The notes: a model not told the origin generated them from the letters alone. DNA of 45,478 nucleotides from Paenibacillus solani (GCF_001277345.1 NZ_LIUT01000001.1:3255987-3301464), one strand, 5' to 3'; counted from the stretch's first letter, positions 9,050 through 17,946 are shown. Made by a program: numbers and translations.

Positions 9050-9631
9050 TTAACTATTTAACTCTAAATAATTCATATTATAATCTTCTCCTAAGAAATT
9101 CATCTCTCCGGAAAATCCATTTAATTCCCAATCACCATTTTCGTTTGGAGTAAAAATGTATTCTCGCTGCCAATCCTTTAACTTCTCATCATCACCAACA
9201 TATTCTTCCTTTATGCTTAATATAGTTTGATTAAAAAACTCGTTCTCGAAGTAACTCTTATAAAGGACCGCATTTGTTACAGTTATTCCTTTATGAAAGA
9301 CAGTTGGGTATAGTGTGTTCTTTTGTACATACATATCTGCCTCGGGGCCAGCATCCATATTATGGTTAAATAATATGGATAGAATTTGCTTTGCATAAGT
9401 TCCAAACTCTTCAGTAAAAGATTCCTCTAATTCCTTATACTCCAGTATTGACACCTTTTCTCTCAATGCTAAATCAATGATCATTTTTTCTTTTTTCTCA
9501 ACCATTTCCATTGCAGTGTTTAAGTCGAAATCCATGGTTTCTTCTTTTATTGGTTTTAATTGTTTAGATGACTGACAAGCTGATAAAAACAAAATAAATA
9601 TGATAAGTAAAACCAGGTGGGATCTCCTCAT
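9050..9631 (-). CDS. Putative lipoprotein of unknown function
   Basis: 193 residues with a type II signal peptide: RR, hydrophobic core LLIIFILFL and lipobox LSAC with the lipidated Cys at residue 19. The mature part is acidic and lysine-rich, starts SSKQLKPIKEE and contains an amphipathic helix before a probable beta-rich C-terminus (NGDWELNGFSGEMNFLGEDY). I do not recognise the family. It is predicted to be anchored to the outer face of the membrane. AT-rich compared with the preceding operon; it is the first unit of the cassette-like series after it. Confidence 0.75.
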   Translation of the reverse strand: MRRSHLVLLIIFILFLSACQSSKQLKPIKEETMDFDLNTAMEMVEKKEKMIIDLALREKVSILEYKELEESFTEEFGTYAKQILSILFNHNMDAGPEADMYVQKNTLYPTVFHKGITVTNAVLYKSYFENEFFNQTILSIKEEYVGDDEKLKDWQREYIFTPNENGDWELNGFSGEMNFLGEDYNMNYLELNS

Positions 9632-9712
9632 AATTAGCTGCTCTCCCCTACAATTACACCCTTTTTTATGTATAGATTATAGTTCTCACTATGTTGATAC
9701 ACTCACAAATAT

Positions 9713-10305
9713 TTACTCGAAAATCCTGTAAAGACTATAAATTCCGAATCCTAATAAAATGAAACTAGATAACATATTAATTAATTTCATTGTTCTTGCA
9801 CTAATCATTCTTCTAAAGATTCCAACAAAAAAACTTAATAACAACCACCATGCTGCTGAGCCTATAAATACTCCAAAGACTAAATAAACGGAAGATCCCA
9901 ACACTGGTCCTATATTCATTCCAGCGAATATTCCTATGAACGAAATGATAGTTAACGGATTTGTGAGTGTTAGAAATAATGTTGTTCCAAATGTTTTGAA
10001 ATAATTACTCCTCGCATGATTTCCCTCGAAACTATTGTTCACTGGTGCCCTAAATGTAATGTACGCTAAATATAGTAGGAACACAGCTCCAAATAGATTA
10101 ATCCAATTAGAAATTGCGTAATGATGGTAAGCCCAAATGCAGCAAAACATCCATAGATGGCATCTGCAGTTGCTGCACCCAAACCCGCTATGAATCCATA
10201 TGATCGTCCTTGGCTTAACGTTTTCTTAATACACAATACCCCAATCGGACCGACTGGTGCTGCTATGGAAAATCCGAGTATAATCCCCTTCATGAACGGT
10301 GTCAT
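9713..10305 (-). pseudogene. LysE-family amino-acid exporter, frameshifted
   Basis: A LysE/RhtB-type translocator of about 200 residues split into two frames. The start is the ATG at 10303-10305 (MTPFMKGIILG), with GAGGTAG 6 bases upstream; the first half has the family signature SIAAPVGPIGVLCIKKTLSQ. Around 10095-10105, after GLTIITQFL, the frame changes by one base and the protein resumes NWINLFGAVFLLYLAYITFR. It then continues through TNPLTIISFIG to the final helix ILLGFGIYSLYRIFE. One missing base explains it. If real, the exporter is inactive; a sequencing error in this AT-rich stretch would restore it. Confidence 0.8.
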
Positions 10306-10340
10306 GTTACTACCTCGTATTTTAATTTGTTTTCCTCTCA

Positions 10341-10436
10341 TGGAACGTTCTTGGGTTACTGATTCGAACCCTTCCGCAGACCAAGGGTGAATGCCTGATG
10401 CGCAAACACTTTATTATCTGATTCCTCGGCTTCTGA
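10341..10436 (+). repeat. Structured intergenic repeat, short form
   Basis: Left end AACGTTCTTGGGTTACTGAT, centre CCGCAGACCAAGGGTGAAT, right core TTTATTATCTGATT and tail CTCGGCTTCTG. Stem 1 is absent, and the 5' half of stem 2 is missing. It lies directly upstream of the LysE start (about 35 bases from the ATG) and downstream of the CPT-like gene. Confidence 0.65.
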
Positions 10437-10982
10437 TTATTTATTATTCTGTTTGAATAATGATGTGATAATGATTTCTGCACATTCTTCTGGCGTATTT
10501 ATACTGGTATCGACTGAGCAGCTATATCGAATGTTCTGTGACATCATTCTATTTTGCTCGTCTGATTGATCTTCTCTTCTGTCACCACGTTCGCTATTTC
10601 GCTTACGACAAATATCTAAAGGACAATACACCTCAACTATATCCAAAGGGTATCCATGAAAAATATCTGTGACTCTATTATAATGTGGCTTTAACTCAGG
10701 TCTTTCAACAAGTATCCCGTCGATTAAAACATTCTTTCCACTATCTGAAAATAATCTTGCTGTGTAGTACATCATTATTATTACTTCACTTAAATACTTC
10801 CAGTAGTCAGTGCGAAGTTGTTTATCACCAATCGTATTTTCAAAAAGATCATTGGCAACAACATAAAAAAATGGATCAGAATAATTTTGCATAGCTTCTA
10901 CTATTGAAGTTTTACCTGAACTTGTTACGCCATTCAAAAATATAATTCTTCCTTTATTCATAGTTCTCATTTTCCTTTGCAT
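10437..10982 (-). CDS. Chloramphenicol phosphotransferase-like P-loop kinase
   Basis: About 175-181 residues of the CPT (chloramphenicol 3-O-phosphotransferase-like) kinase family. The Walker A motif GVTSSGKTS is at residues 18-26 after the strand RIIFLN; a central LIDGILVERPELKPHY and VEVYCPLDICRKRNSERGDR give the aspartate and arginine-rich lid segments of the family. Such enzymes phosphorylate small hydroxylated molecules with ATP; substrate unknown. The likely start is the third ATG (10959-10961, MNKGRIIFLNG), spaced suitably from AAAGGA, rather than the first. Single-gene unit beside a structured repeat. Confidence 0.75.
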   Translation of the reverse strand: MQRKMRTMNKGRIIFLNGVTSSGKTSIVEAMQNYSDPFFYVVANDLFENTIGDKQLRTDYWKYLSEVIIMMYYTARLFSDSGKNVLIDGILVERPELKPHYNRVTDIFHGYPLDIVEVYCPLDICRKRNSERGDRREDQSDEQNRMMSQNIRYSCSVDTSINTPEECAEIIITSLFKQNNK

Positions 10983-11040
10983 GGGTTATGTTTAACTTCA
11001 CTCTTCAAATTCTACTGGCATAGAAAGATCATTTGCAATA

Positions 11041-11085
11041 ACAGCGTTAACTCATTGTTATGCGCAGATCATTACTTCTGAGATT
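11041..11085 (+). repeat. Possible remnant of the structured repeat (right core and tail only)
   Basis: ATTGTTATGCGCAGATCATT followed by CTTCTGAGATTAC resembles the right core and tail of the intergenic repeat (compare ATTGTTATGCGCCATCAC near 45.4 kb). The left half is not recognisable, so the assignment is weak. Confidence 0.35.
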
Positions 11086-11101
11086 ACTGTCTTGTTCTAT
11101 T

Positions 11102-11636
11102 TTAAGAATAACTATCTATCTCTTCTATTTGCATAAAAATTCTTGAATAAAGCTTTTCTATATTTTCATCGGTTGTTTCATCATTATACAAACCTAATTC
11201 CCAGTATTTTATTGTATCATCTTCATTTGATTTATAGGCACTGACAGCATAACTCGTACCCGGAGACCAATCCCAAGTCTCATCATATTCAACACCTTTT
11301 TCGGTAAAAGGAACATGACTTGTAGTTGAAATAAAAAAGAATGGGATCTGTGAATTTGTATATATATCTGCATATTGTCTTTCTGCTGCTTGATTAAGAT
11401 TTTTCTCTCATAACCAAAAGAGCATCATATTTGTCTAAGTCTTCTTTATTCATTTCATCAAAAGAAATTTCTTTAAAGATAACTTGCTTTTCTTTTATTT
11501 GAGGTGGTTCTCCAATAACAGCAATATTCAATAACCTTCCTTCATATAAATCAAATTTAGTACCCGTGCAGGCTGAAATGACAAACAATATACTTAACAA
11601 AATAAAAAATATATATCGCTTTCTGTTATTTGTCAT
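11102..11636 (-). pseudogene. Lipoprotein of unknown function, frameshifted at an A-run
   Basis: The start is the ATG at 11634-11636 with AAGGAGAGG in front. A lipoprotein signal (YIFFILLSILFVISAC) is followed by KFDLYEGRLLNIAVIGEPP and continues to DKYDALLVMREK. There, at a run of five A (about 11396-11404), the frame shifts. The other frame goes on as NLNQAAERQYADIYTNSQIP, then FFFISTTSHVPFTEKGVEYD and GLYNDETTDENIEKLYSRIF, to a TAA at 11102-11104. Joined, the protein has about 178 residues and looks like one secreted lipoprotein family. The second half would be missed by simple gene calling. The break lies in a homopolymer, so an assembly error is possible. Confidence 0.7.
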
Positions 11637-11694
11637 ATAACCTCTCCTTATACTGTTTTGTATGATCATGGGGCCTTCTTTTAGTTACCCAGAA

Positions 11695-12159
11695 TCATAT
11701 TTTTGAGAGTTCTTTTAATGCATCTTGAGCAACTCTCTGTACAATTTGATTCTCATGATGCTCATAATTCATAAGTAAGGGAACATATTTCTTGTTGTAA
11801 GTAAGACCTATAGCATAGAGCGCATCAGCCAAATAATGAGTATCAATCTTATCAATATGTTCCGCAAGATAATCTAGCTGACCTTTTGAGTAATCAGTAA
11901 GTAATTGAACTATATCATCCTTTATATCTTTATCTTGTTCTTTGAACAGTTGTTCCTGTAATAGAAGGATTATTCCATCAAAAAACGGTAGATTATACCC
12001 GAAGTATGGATCAAGATATCGATCTAAACTGAATAAAAGGCTTCGCTTCTCACCATATTCTGATTCACTTAAGTACTTTTTAATCGCTTCTGGACCATTC
12101 TCAACAATTTCACAGTGCTTTTGAGAATATGATGTATAGCTTACTTCATTGTCTTCCAT
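11695..12159 (-). CDS. HEAT-repeat-like helical protein
   Basis: 154 residues, all helical, with an N-terminal segment EVSYTSYSQKHCEIVENGPE and later tandem helix pairs (DALYAIGLTYNKKYVPLLMN, QIVQRVAQDALKEL) typical of HEAT/armadillo repeats. The family role is usually protein binding; HEAT proteins of this size often appear among immunity genes, but no direct evidence exists here. RBS GAGAGG 8 bases before the ATG. Intact. Confidence 0.65.
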   Translation of the reverse strand: MEDNEVSYTSYSQKHCEIVENGPEAIKKYLSESEYGEKRSLLFSLDRYLDPYFGYNLPFFDGIILLLQEQLFKEQDKDIKDDIVQLLTDYSKGQLDYLAEHIDKIDTHYLADALYAIGLTYNKKYVPLLMNYEHHENQIVQRVAQDALKELSKI

Positions 12160-12212
12160 TAAGTTACCTCTCTACTTCACAAATTTCTTGTTACATCAAT
12201 TTGCATCAATTT

Positions 12213-12226
12213 CATATAACGTTCTT
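12213..12226 (+). repeat. Isolated left end of the structured repeat
   Basis: CATATAACGTTCTT is identical to the left terminal sequence of the full copies, but nothing of the hairpins or right end follows; the coding region of the next gene (stop codon TAA at 12226-12228) begins at once. This looks like a deletion that removed the rest of the repeat. Confidence 0.45.
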
Positions 12227-12585
12227 TAATCTATTATTAATTTATCTATTTGTGATGTATATCCATAAATATAAATTGAATCGTTACTCTGGTAATATGG
12301 AATCGAATATTCTTTCAATATCCCTATAAACTCCTCAGTAATATCAATTAACTCAGGTGGCATTAATCTCCCTATATTTACAATCCGTCTTGGTCTAACT
12401 CTTATCCATTCAACAGCATAAAAGGGTATCAGTCCTTCAACCCAATCCCCCACGTACCACACATCATCCTCAAACTCATTTGGAGTCGGAGTTTCAGTTA
12501 ATACATACTTTGCTTGAAAAGGTGGTGGAAACGGCAAAGTGTTAAGAACAGCATTTTGCAGCTCTGTCCACTTCGTATTATTCAT
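12226..12585 (-). CDS. Hypothetical protein, DUF6678-like
   Basis: 119-residue soluble protein that starts MNNTKWTELQNAVLNTLPFP and contains WYVGDWVEGLIPFYAVEWIR and ITEEFIGILKEYSIPYY. The opening N-N-T-K-W and the aromatic centre resemble DUF6678 proteins, whose function is unknown; this assignment is from memory and not secure. The 3' end abuts a truncated left end of the structured repeat. Intact and AT-rich. Confidence 0.6.
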   Translation of the reverse strand: MNNTKWTELQNAVLNTLPFPPPFQAKYVLTETPTPNEFEDDVWYVGDWVEGLIPFYAVEWIRVRPRRIVNIGRLMPPELIDITEEFIGILKEYSIPYYQSNDSIYIYGYTSQIDKLIID

Positions 12586-12677
12586 AATTGAGGCTAACTA
12601 CCTTTCCGAAACTGCATTCATATTTTTTTCTTTGTAACGATCACGTTCCAATCAAACTACCGCCTTTATTTATTGAG

Positions 12678-12902
12678 TTACATAACATTTCGTTTCTCAA
12701 GCTCTATTATTATTTTGTCCGTAATCTCATCGACTGGTTCTAGGCCAGATACAATGAAGTCACAATCGACCATAACAAAGCTTTTTGATGTATTCTATCT
12801 GGGGTAAACTTTCTAGGAGAAATTGAAGTTAATATCATGTGAGCGTCAAGGTTCTGTAGAAAGCGGGTGATCTTTAGAAGTTGTCTGCCAGTCATGGCTT
12901 CC
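12678..12902 (-). pseudogene. Decayed gene remnant, C-terminal part of an unknown protein
   Basis: On the minus strand a coding-like stretch reads TGRQLLKITRFLQNLDAHMI, then LTSISPRKFTPDRIH; after a frame change near a run of five A it continues SKSFVMVDCDFIVSGLEP and VDEITDKIIIELEKRNVM to a TAA at 12678-12680. No N-terminus is present. The style (hydrophobic strand, then V-D-C-D-F, C-terminal helix) could suit a small kinase-like protein, but I do not recognise the family. It fills the otherwise gene-free 325 bases between the DUF6678-like and DinB genes. Confidence 0.4.
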
Positions 12903-12910
12903 TTGCTATC

Positions 12911-13386
12911 TCACAAAAGAGTCCTCTGCTTTTTATAATCCCCTCTTATTCGGTTGATTTGTTTTACATGTCCTACAACATGTTCAAAGTATCGTTCAAT
13001 TAACTCCTTCAGCGTGATTTTCCCGAGAGTCTCATGGATACCGATTTTATTAAAGTCACTCTCTTCTATTGTCCTTAACTGCATAGCTGTGGTTTCTCTT
13101 AGTGCACGAAATAATTCTAAATAAGGTCTATAATCAAGATCGATGTAATTAAGTTTTTTGTCCAAAGTTCTTGGTGCATTAAATTAAGTATGGGTTCTTC
13201 CTCAGAGATGATCTTCTTTATTCTATAAACAACCACTGTTTCTGAATCTGCCAGATGTATAAGCACTTCTTTGATATTCCAACTCTTTTCATCAGGTCTA
13301 TAAATGAGTTCTTCATCGGAGACATCATTTATAGCTTGAGTTATTAAGTTGTAGCCATTTGTGTATTGATCAATTATTTTTTTCAT
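12911..13386 (-). pseudogene. DinB-family protein, frameshifted
   Basis: One DinB-superfamily protein of about 157 residues split in two frames. The first frame (ATG 13384-13386) gives IIDQYTNGYNLITQAINDVS and NIKEVLIHLADSE with the first metal-ligand histidine, up to LNLMHQELW. At about 13163, one base is missing next to the GG of the tryptophan codon. The other frame continues DKKLNYIDLDYRPYLELFRA to ERYFEHVVGHVKQINRIRGD, with the last histidines (EHVVGHV). The shift is next to a run of A. All metal ligands would be present in the restored protein. Confidence 0.8.
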
Positions 13387-13404
13387 ATCCTTACTCCTTT
13401 TTTA

Positions 13405-14358
13405 TTACTTAATAAGGAATTCTTCAAGTATTCTTAATGGTTTCAACGAATCCTCGTATAACTCGCTAGCTATTGCTATTGCCATATGCAATTGAGGTAC
13501 TATACAAATATATTGACCGCCAAATCCCAATGCAAAAATCATTTCTGTATTACTGTTTTCTTCTCTATTTATCTTTAGGTTTCTTACCCACCAATGATAT
13601 GCATAATAGCCAATAGATTCATAAGTTAGGTAATACGGTTGTGTGGATTTCTTCAACCACTCCGAGGAAACAATACGGATGTTTTTCCATTTACCCTCAT
13701 GTAAAATCAAAGCTCCTATCTTTAACATATCTACCGTGCACATATTCAAGCCGTCAGCACCTCGGTTAATGCCTTTACTATCTTCAAACCAATTTGTTTT
13801 CGTAATTCCCAGAGGTTTGAACAGATGAATATTTGCAAATTCAATAGCTTTCATCCCTGTAGCTTTCTGCAAAATTGCTGTTAACACATGCGAGCAACCC
13901 GAATTATAATTCATTTTTTCTCCTCGGTTATCTTGGAGATCTCTTTCAAACACATAATTCACAATGTCAGAACTAAACACCATCGGGGCGAAATAGTTCC
14001 ATTCACCAAATTCAGGCCAGTCAAACCCCGCCGACATAGTAAGTAAATCCTCAATCGTGATGTGTCGTTTTCTAACATCTGTTTGTTTATTAATTTGTTC
14101 CGGAAAGTAACTACTAACTGGTTCTGAAATACTTTTTATAAATCCTTTATCAAGTGCAATACCAATAAGTATGGATAGAATACTTTTAGTACACGAATTA
14201 ACTTTTTGAGGATTCATTTCAACTTTTTTATTTTTATAATATTGAAAAATCAATCTATCTTCACTCATAATTAGACAGCTTTTGATCTTCACCTTTTTTA
14301 TAGCCCGTTCAAATTCATGAAGTATAATTGAATCCATTCTTTCCATCCTTATCTGCAT
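13405..14358 (-). CDS. Serine hydrolase, beta-lactamase class C-like
   Basis: About 310-317 residues of the beta-lactamase/transpeptidase-like serine hydrolase family. The nucleophile motif S-x-x-K appears as SCTKSILSILIG, the second motif as MNYNSGCSHVL, and GFGGQYICIVPQ replaces the K-T-G box near the C-terminus. No signal peptide, so cytosolic. Relatives include esterases and D-amino-acid peptidases; true beta-lactamase activity is not implied. Two in-frame ATGs near the start are possible; the one at 14335-14337 (MDSIILHEFE) has GGATGGAAAG in front. Stands alone between the DinB pseudogene and an alpha/beta hydrolase. Confidence 0.82.
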   Translation of the reverse strand: MQIRMERMDSIILHEFERAIKKVKIKSCLIMSEDRLIFQYYKNKKVEMNPQKVNSCTKSILSILIGIALDKGFIKSISEPVSSYFPEQINKQTDVRKRHITIEDLLTMSAGFDWPEFGEWNYFAPMVFSSDIVNYVFERDLQDNRGEKMNYNSGCSHVLTAILQKATGMKAIEFANIHLFKPLGITKTNWFEDSKGINRGADGLNMCTVDMLKIGALILHEGKWKNIRIVSSEWLKKSTQPYYLTYESIGYYAYHWWVRNLKINREENSNTEMIFALGFGGQYICIVPQLHMAIAIASELYEDSLKPLRILEEFLIK

Positions 14359-14430
14359 ATTGTTTCATCTAAATACTCACAAGAACCAGCATTGTCTCAA
14401 GCACATTATCCATTTTTGTTTTCCATTACA

Positions 14431-15297
14431 TTACTTAAGCAAATGAACTTCCAAGAATTCCAATAATTCTGAAAATGCAACCTGCACCTGTTGATCTTTG
14501 AAGTTGTGATCAAAAACATGATCCGCCCCGTCAATTGTTATTAACTTGCAATTTATCCCCATATCTTTGAGTTTTTCATACATAATGACTGATTGTTCAT
14601 AAGGTACATCCGTGTCCTGAGTGCCATGTAGCAATAAAGTAGGTGGATATCCTTCTGTAATATTGTCAACTGGATTGTAATGCTTTATTTTATTTGCATC
14701 TGATTTAGGATCTATCTTTAATACTTCTTGAATCCATCTTCCTTGTTGGCGACAATAAACGTAATAGTCAAATCTATCCCATTTACCATTTGTAATCTCA
14801 GAATTCCCAATTTTATTGAGAGCATGTTCCCTATCAACTATAGGTTTCTTACAGTAGTACTCACTCGGTTGTGTATACCAACTTCCTAAAATGTCCCCAT
14901 ATCCATAGAAAGAAATAATAACATTCGGCTTATAGTCCATTGTCCCGGTTAGTAAGCTAAGATAGCCACCTGCTGATCCTCCCATAACCGCAATTTTATT
15001 AATATCAAAGTCGTACCATTGTATTGCTCCCGTTCGTACCCAATGAATTGCATCCCTTATATCTTCAATAATAAGTTCAAAATTAGTTTCCGGTGCAAGG
15101 CGATAATCTATGTTGACTACACTAAATCCATTGTTATTAAAATATTCAATCTGCTCATTAGGTAACCATTCTCTTGTTCCAAAAATTAAAGCGCCACTAT
15201 GAATATATATAATTACAGGAGTTCCGGCGCCTTGATAATATATATCGGCACTGATAGAACAATTCTCTGTTTGCTTATAGATTCTTGTTTCCTTCAC
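14431..15297 (-). CDS. Alpha/beta hydrolase (HSL/esterase-like)
   Basis: About 288 residues. The oxyanion-hole motif is IYIHSGALIFG (HGGG-type variant), the nucleophile elbow VMGGSAGGY (G-x-S-x-G), the acid aspartate in LLHGTQDTDVPYE and the histidine in IDGADHVFDH, so the full catalytic triad is in place. This is the hormone-sensitive-lipase-like carboxylesterase group; no signal peptide. The likely start is the GTG at 15295-15297, because GGAGGGG lies just before it; an upstream ATG would put the ribosome binding site inside the gene. Its start region is only about 20 bases from the stop of the DUF4037 gene, so the two may be co-transcribed. Confidence 0.85.
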   Translation of the reverse strand: MKETRIYKQTENCSISADIYYQGAGTPVIIYIHSGALIFGTREWLPNEQIEYFNNNGFSVVNIDYRLAPETNFELIIEDIRDAIHWVRTGAIQWYDFDINKIAVMGGSAGGYLSLLTGTMDYKPNVIISFYGYGDILGSWYTQPSEYYCKKPIVDREHALNKIGNSEITNGKWDRFDYYVYCRQQGRWIQEVLKIDPKSDANKIKHYNPVDNITEGYPPTLLLHGTQDTDVPYEQSVIMYEKLKDMGINCKLITIDGADHVFDHNFKDQQVQVAFSELLEFLEVHLLK

Positions 15298-15318
15298 TAA
15301 TTCCCCTCCAAACATTGT

Positions 15319-16383
15319 CTATTCCAGAATCTTGTCAAAAACAAGACGAAGTATGTTCCGCTGCGTTGAATTCTCGCTGTTACACCATTGATTGATCAAT
15401 CGGAAGTCAGTATTATCTGTTATGTGATCGATTCCGCCAATAAGTCTATTTTCATTGAGTTTGCGGATCATCGGGTCGGTTATGGATTTAGCAATCGTCT
15501 GGGCAATCTTACTTCCCTGTATAACCCTGAATGGCCGATCGTAGAATAGAGTAACCTCTTCATCTATTCTGTCGGTGATTCCCAATCGATTGTGTTTACA
15601 TGCAATGTATTCATAGGCTAAGCACAAGGCTTCCTCCCGCACTTTCCAAGTTTGAGCGAATTGAACATTCAGCAGTAATGGCATGAGTTCATTAGCGCAG
15701 TCCAACTTCTTAAATGCGGTACCAAACCATTTTGGATAAGGAGCAAAACGTTTCTCCAACAAAAAGCATAAATTCATGATATCTCTTATAATTCTTGATG
15801 CGATAATGGAAGATCCTATTTCATCATCCACGTATCCTGCCCGAAGCGCCAGATGCTCTTCTTGCCCAATCCTGTTCCACGTAGAAGCCATTAGAAAAAG
15901 CCATATATCTTGAGGATAATATTGGAGTTGCTTACGGACGCTCATCAGTTGACCCGTATCATCTCGAAAAACCTCTCCACCCACAATCTCTGCTAAAACT
16001 TGTGAGGGAAAGGTGAGCCAATCAATAGGTTGAAGCCCTTGACTTATGTCTGCACCCAATTTCGTCTTTAAAAACCGGGGTAACGAAGTAATTACTGTTT
16101 GTTTCGAATCTATTGGGTAACCGTAAAATTCGTCAGGGACATTGCTCTCCAAACACTGAATAAATGCATCAACTTTACTGATTTCCTCTTCCTGAAGGAA
16201 TAAAAGAACTCGCGGTCCCCAATCGTGATCTGCTGACATTATGGTGTCGTATCCTAATACTTCACTACCTGGACCGATTAGAGCCGATGCGTATCGTAAG
16301 TCGGGGAAATGTCTCGAAATCAATGGTTCTATACATTCAAAGTGGAATCTCTTACTAAGTTCGATCCCGTTAATAAATTTCAT
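15319..16383 (-). CDS. DUF4037 nucleotidyltransferase-fold protein
   Basis: 354-residue protein matching the DUF4037 family. The N-terminus has SALIGPGSEVLGYDTIMSAD followed by HDWGPRVLLFL, which fits a nucleotidyltransferase-like G-S ... D-x-D/D-H-D-W-G active site. The rest is helical (MSVRKQLQYYPQDIWLFLMA and WKVREEALCLAYEYIACKHN). Members often occur singly; their substrate is unknown. GGAGAGG precedes the ATG. It is followed within about 20 bases by the alpha/beta hydrolase, a possible two-gene unit. Intact. Confidence 0.8.
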   Translation of the reverse strand: MKFINGIELSKRFHFECIEPLISRHFPDLRYASALIGPGSEVLGYDTIMSADHDWGPRVLLFLQEEEISKVDAFIQCLESNVPDEFYGYPIDSKQTVITSLPRFLKTKLGADISQGLQPIDWLTFPSQVLAEIVGGEVFRDDTGQLMSVRKQLQYYPQDIWLFLMASTWNRIGQEEHLALRAGYVDDEIGSSIIASRIIRDIMNLCFLLEKRFAPYPKWFGTAFKKLDCANELMPLLLNVQFAQTWKVREEALCLAYEYIACKHNRLGITDRIDEEVTLFYDRPFRVIQGSKIAQTIAKSITDPMIRKLNENRLIGGIDHITDNTDFRLINQWCNSENSTQRNILRLVFDKILE

Positions 16384-16429
16384 CGCGACAACCTCTCCTC
16401 CGAAGTACTCCGGTCATATTCTTTCTGCT

Positions 16430-16792
16430 TCATCGAGTAGCTATTATTAGTGTTCTTACTATGGTTACAACGAGTATCACATGCATACTTAATACAAAAA
16501 TAAAATCCTTAATATCACCACTGGATCCAAATATACTCCAAAGTAAAATGGGAGGTGCTTGAAGCATAAAGAGAAAAATGAGCACACCCACCAAAAATGT
16601 TTTAATAATTCTTCTTTTGCCAAATCTCAAACTTAAACAAGATACTAATACTACAACTCCCATTCCCGATGAGATCATTCCCCACAAGTTGACCGCTTCT
16701 CGTTGGGATCCTGCCTCACTACCCAAAAAATCAAATGAGATTATTTCAGTCATATATAAAATGCCTAAAAGGATACTAATAATAGATGTCAC
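16430..16792 (-). CDS. Small integral membrane protein, start uncertain
   Basis: About 120 residues with four hydrophobic segments (IISILLGILYMTEII, MISSGMGVVVLVSCLSL, FLVGVLIFLFMLQ, FVLSMHVILVVTIVRTLII) and two basic loops. Family not recognised. The only usable start in frame is a GTG (16790-16792) that lies inside the first membrane segment; the hydrophobic reading continues upstream (VTVSLIV) without a start codon, so the N-terminus may have been lost or shifted. The next unit upstream begins with a structured repeat fragment. Confidence 0.55.
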   Translation of the reverse strand: MTSIISILLGILYMTEIISFDFLGSEAGSQREAVNLWGMISSGMGVVVLVSCLSLRFGKRRIIKTFLVGVLIFLFMLQAPPILLWSIFGSSGDIKDFIFVLSMHVILVVTIVRTLIIATR

Positions 16793-16867
16793 TATTAAAC
16801 TTACCGTAACTTGATTAAATATTTATTTTCATAAATATGCTACCTGCATTTCACTTACCCTCCAGAA

Positions 16868-16962
16868 TTGCCTCTTCGAATCTACATCTAATGATTTCTG
16901 TCCTACAGAGGGCCGAATAGTTTGAAACGTGAATATGTTGTTATGTGAATTCAGTGCCCTCT
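16868..16962 (+). repeat. Structured intergenic repeat, right half
   Basis: Contains CTACAGAGGGCCGAATAG (the 3' arm of stem 2 and following linker), the right terminal arm ACGTGAATATGTTGTTATGTG (core GTTATGTG at 16940-16947) and a tail GTGCCCTCTATAA. The left end and stem 1 are missing or unrecognisable. It abuts the stop codon of the next gene. Confidence 0.6.
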
Positions 16963-17443
16963 ATAAATTTTCCATTAAGTCAATCTCTTCTTCAAAAGGT
17001 ATTAATGCACCATGGATTTTAATCCAATCATAAATTTTATTAACTAAGGCTTCTGAATCTCCATTAATTTTGTACTCCTTATTATCAACAATCATAATTC
17101 CTGTTTCATGTAAGTAAACAAAATAGATATTATTATTGCCATTCTTATCTTTGTATACAATATCCATCATAATTACATTTCCAGCAGCGCCTTTAAATTT
17201 TTTAATTTCCCTATTATATGAAACTGTATTAAACATACTGATAAGTTCGTCAAAATCAACTCCACTATCTTTACTTATTAAATACCGTAAAGTCTCTCTG
17301 TTTGATATATTAGTAACATGAACTTTCTCCATGCTCTGTTTATTATGTAGTATAGTATTAATTTTGATTGGATATGTAAGATATACAATGATCCCCAGAA
17401 TAGATACGACAAGAATGAAGAAAAGAATTCGACCAACTTTCAA
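16961..17443 (-). CDS. Membrane-anchored hypothetical protein
   Basis: 160 residues with one N-terminal membrane anchor (ILFFILVVSILGIIVYLTYP) and an extracytoplasmic domain beginning IKINTILHNKQSMEKV. The domain ends DWIKIHGALIPFEEEIDLME. Not recognised. The start is a TTG (17441-17443) seven bases after AAAGGAG. Architecture (short basic tail, one anchor, about 130-residue exported domain) recurs in the units at 25.2, 28.0 and 43.0 kb. Confidence 0.7.
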   Translation of the reverse strand: MKVGRILFFILVVSILGIIVYLTYPIKINTILHNKQSMEKVHVTNISNRETLRYLISKDSGVDFDELISMFNTVSYNREIKKFKGAAGNVIMMDIVYKDKNGNNNIYFVYLHETGIMIVDNKEYKINGDSEALVNKIYDWIKIHGALIPFEEEIDLMENL

Positions 17444-17588
17444 AACATACTCCTTTCATTCCCGATCTCTACACTATTTTCTCTTTCTCCGATCCCAAGT
17501 GTAAGCAGATATTAACTTAATATCGTTTTTTCTCTTGGTACTGTGCTTTTTACAAATTCCTGTTTAATGTCTTCTTTAAGTACCTGTT

Positions 17589-17867
17589 TCATTCGATCTC
17601 TACAATTTGGTCAAAACGTTTTTGTACTTTCATTACATGCTCTTCATCAGATTTTATCTGACTTTCAATTCTTTCATAATCTTCATAACTGTCATACTCC
17701 CACATTGCGAATACCTCAGTATTGTTATCATCTTTATCGAACATCCATCGTCCAATTAATCTAGCACCATACTTTAACTGAGACGGTAGTAATATCTCAT
17801 TAAATAATTGATTAAACTCTTCAATGAATGATGGTTCAACAATATATGTTTTTCTTCTATAAATCAT
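17589..17867 (-). CDS. NIPSNAP-family (dimeric alpha/beta barrel) protein
   Basis: About 92 residues beginning MIYRRKTYIVEPSFIEEFNQ, with the alternation of strand and helix typical of the NIPSNAP/ABM ferredoxin-like fold (LIGRWMFDKDD, EVFAMWEYDSYEDYERIE). Such small proteins dimerise; no catalytic role is known for most. The ATG at 17865-17867 is preferred because AAAGGAATTG precedes it; an in-frame TTG lies two codons upstream. Single-gene unit. Confidence 0.75.
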   Translation of the reverse strand: MIYRRKTYIVEPSFIEEFNQLFNEILLPSQLKYGARLIGRWMFDKDDNNTEVFAMWEYDSYEDYERIESQIKSDEEHVMKVQKRFDQIVEIE

Positions 17868-17905
17868 TTTCAATTCCTTTCTAATTAATTTTTCTCTGTA
17901 ATTCG

Positions 17906-17946
17906 ATTACGACTTTGTATTCACCTACCCTCACTGGCTCAAAGGC
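17906..17946 (+). repeat. Left part of the structured repeat fused to a gene end
   Basis: TTTGTATTCACCTACCCTCA followed by CTGGCTCAAAGG equals the left arm and the 5' strand of stem 1 of complete copies (compare TTGTATTCACATACCCTCAC near 43.1 kb). The repeat is cut at this point and the remaining sequence is coding: the stop codon and last residues of the small membrane protein lie inside it. Confidence 0.65.

Noticed and set aside
16410..16440. Repeat tail before the small membrane protein (TTTCTGCTTCATCGAGTAGC)
   Set aside because: Similar to the conserved tail, but too short and without a core box.
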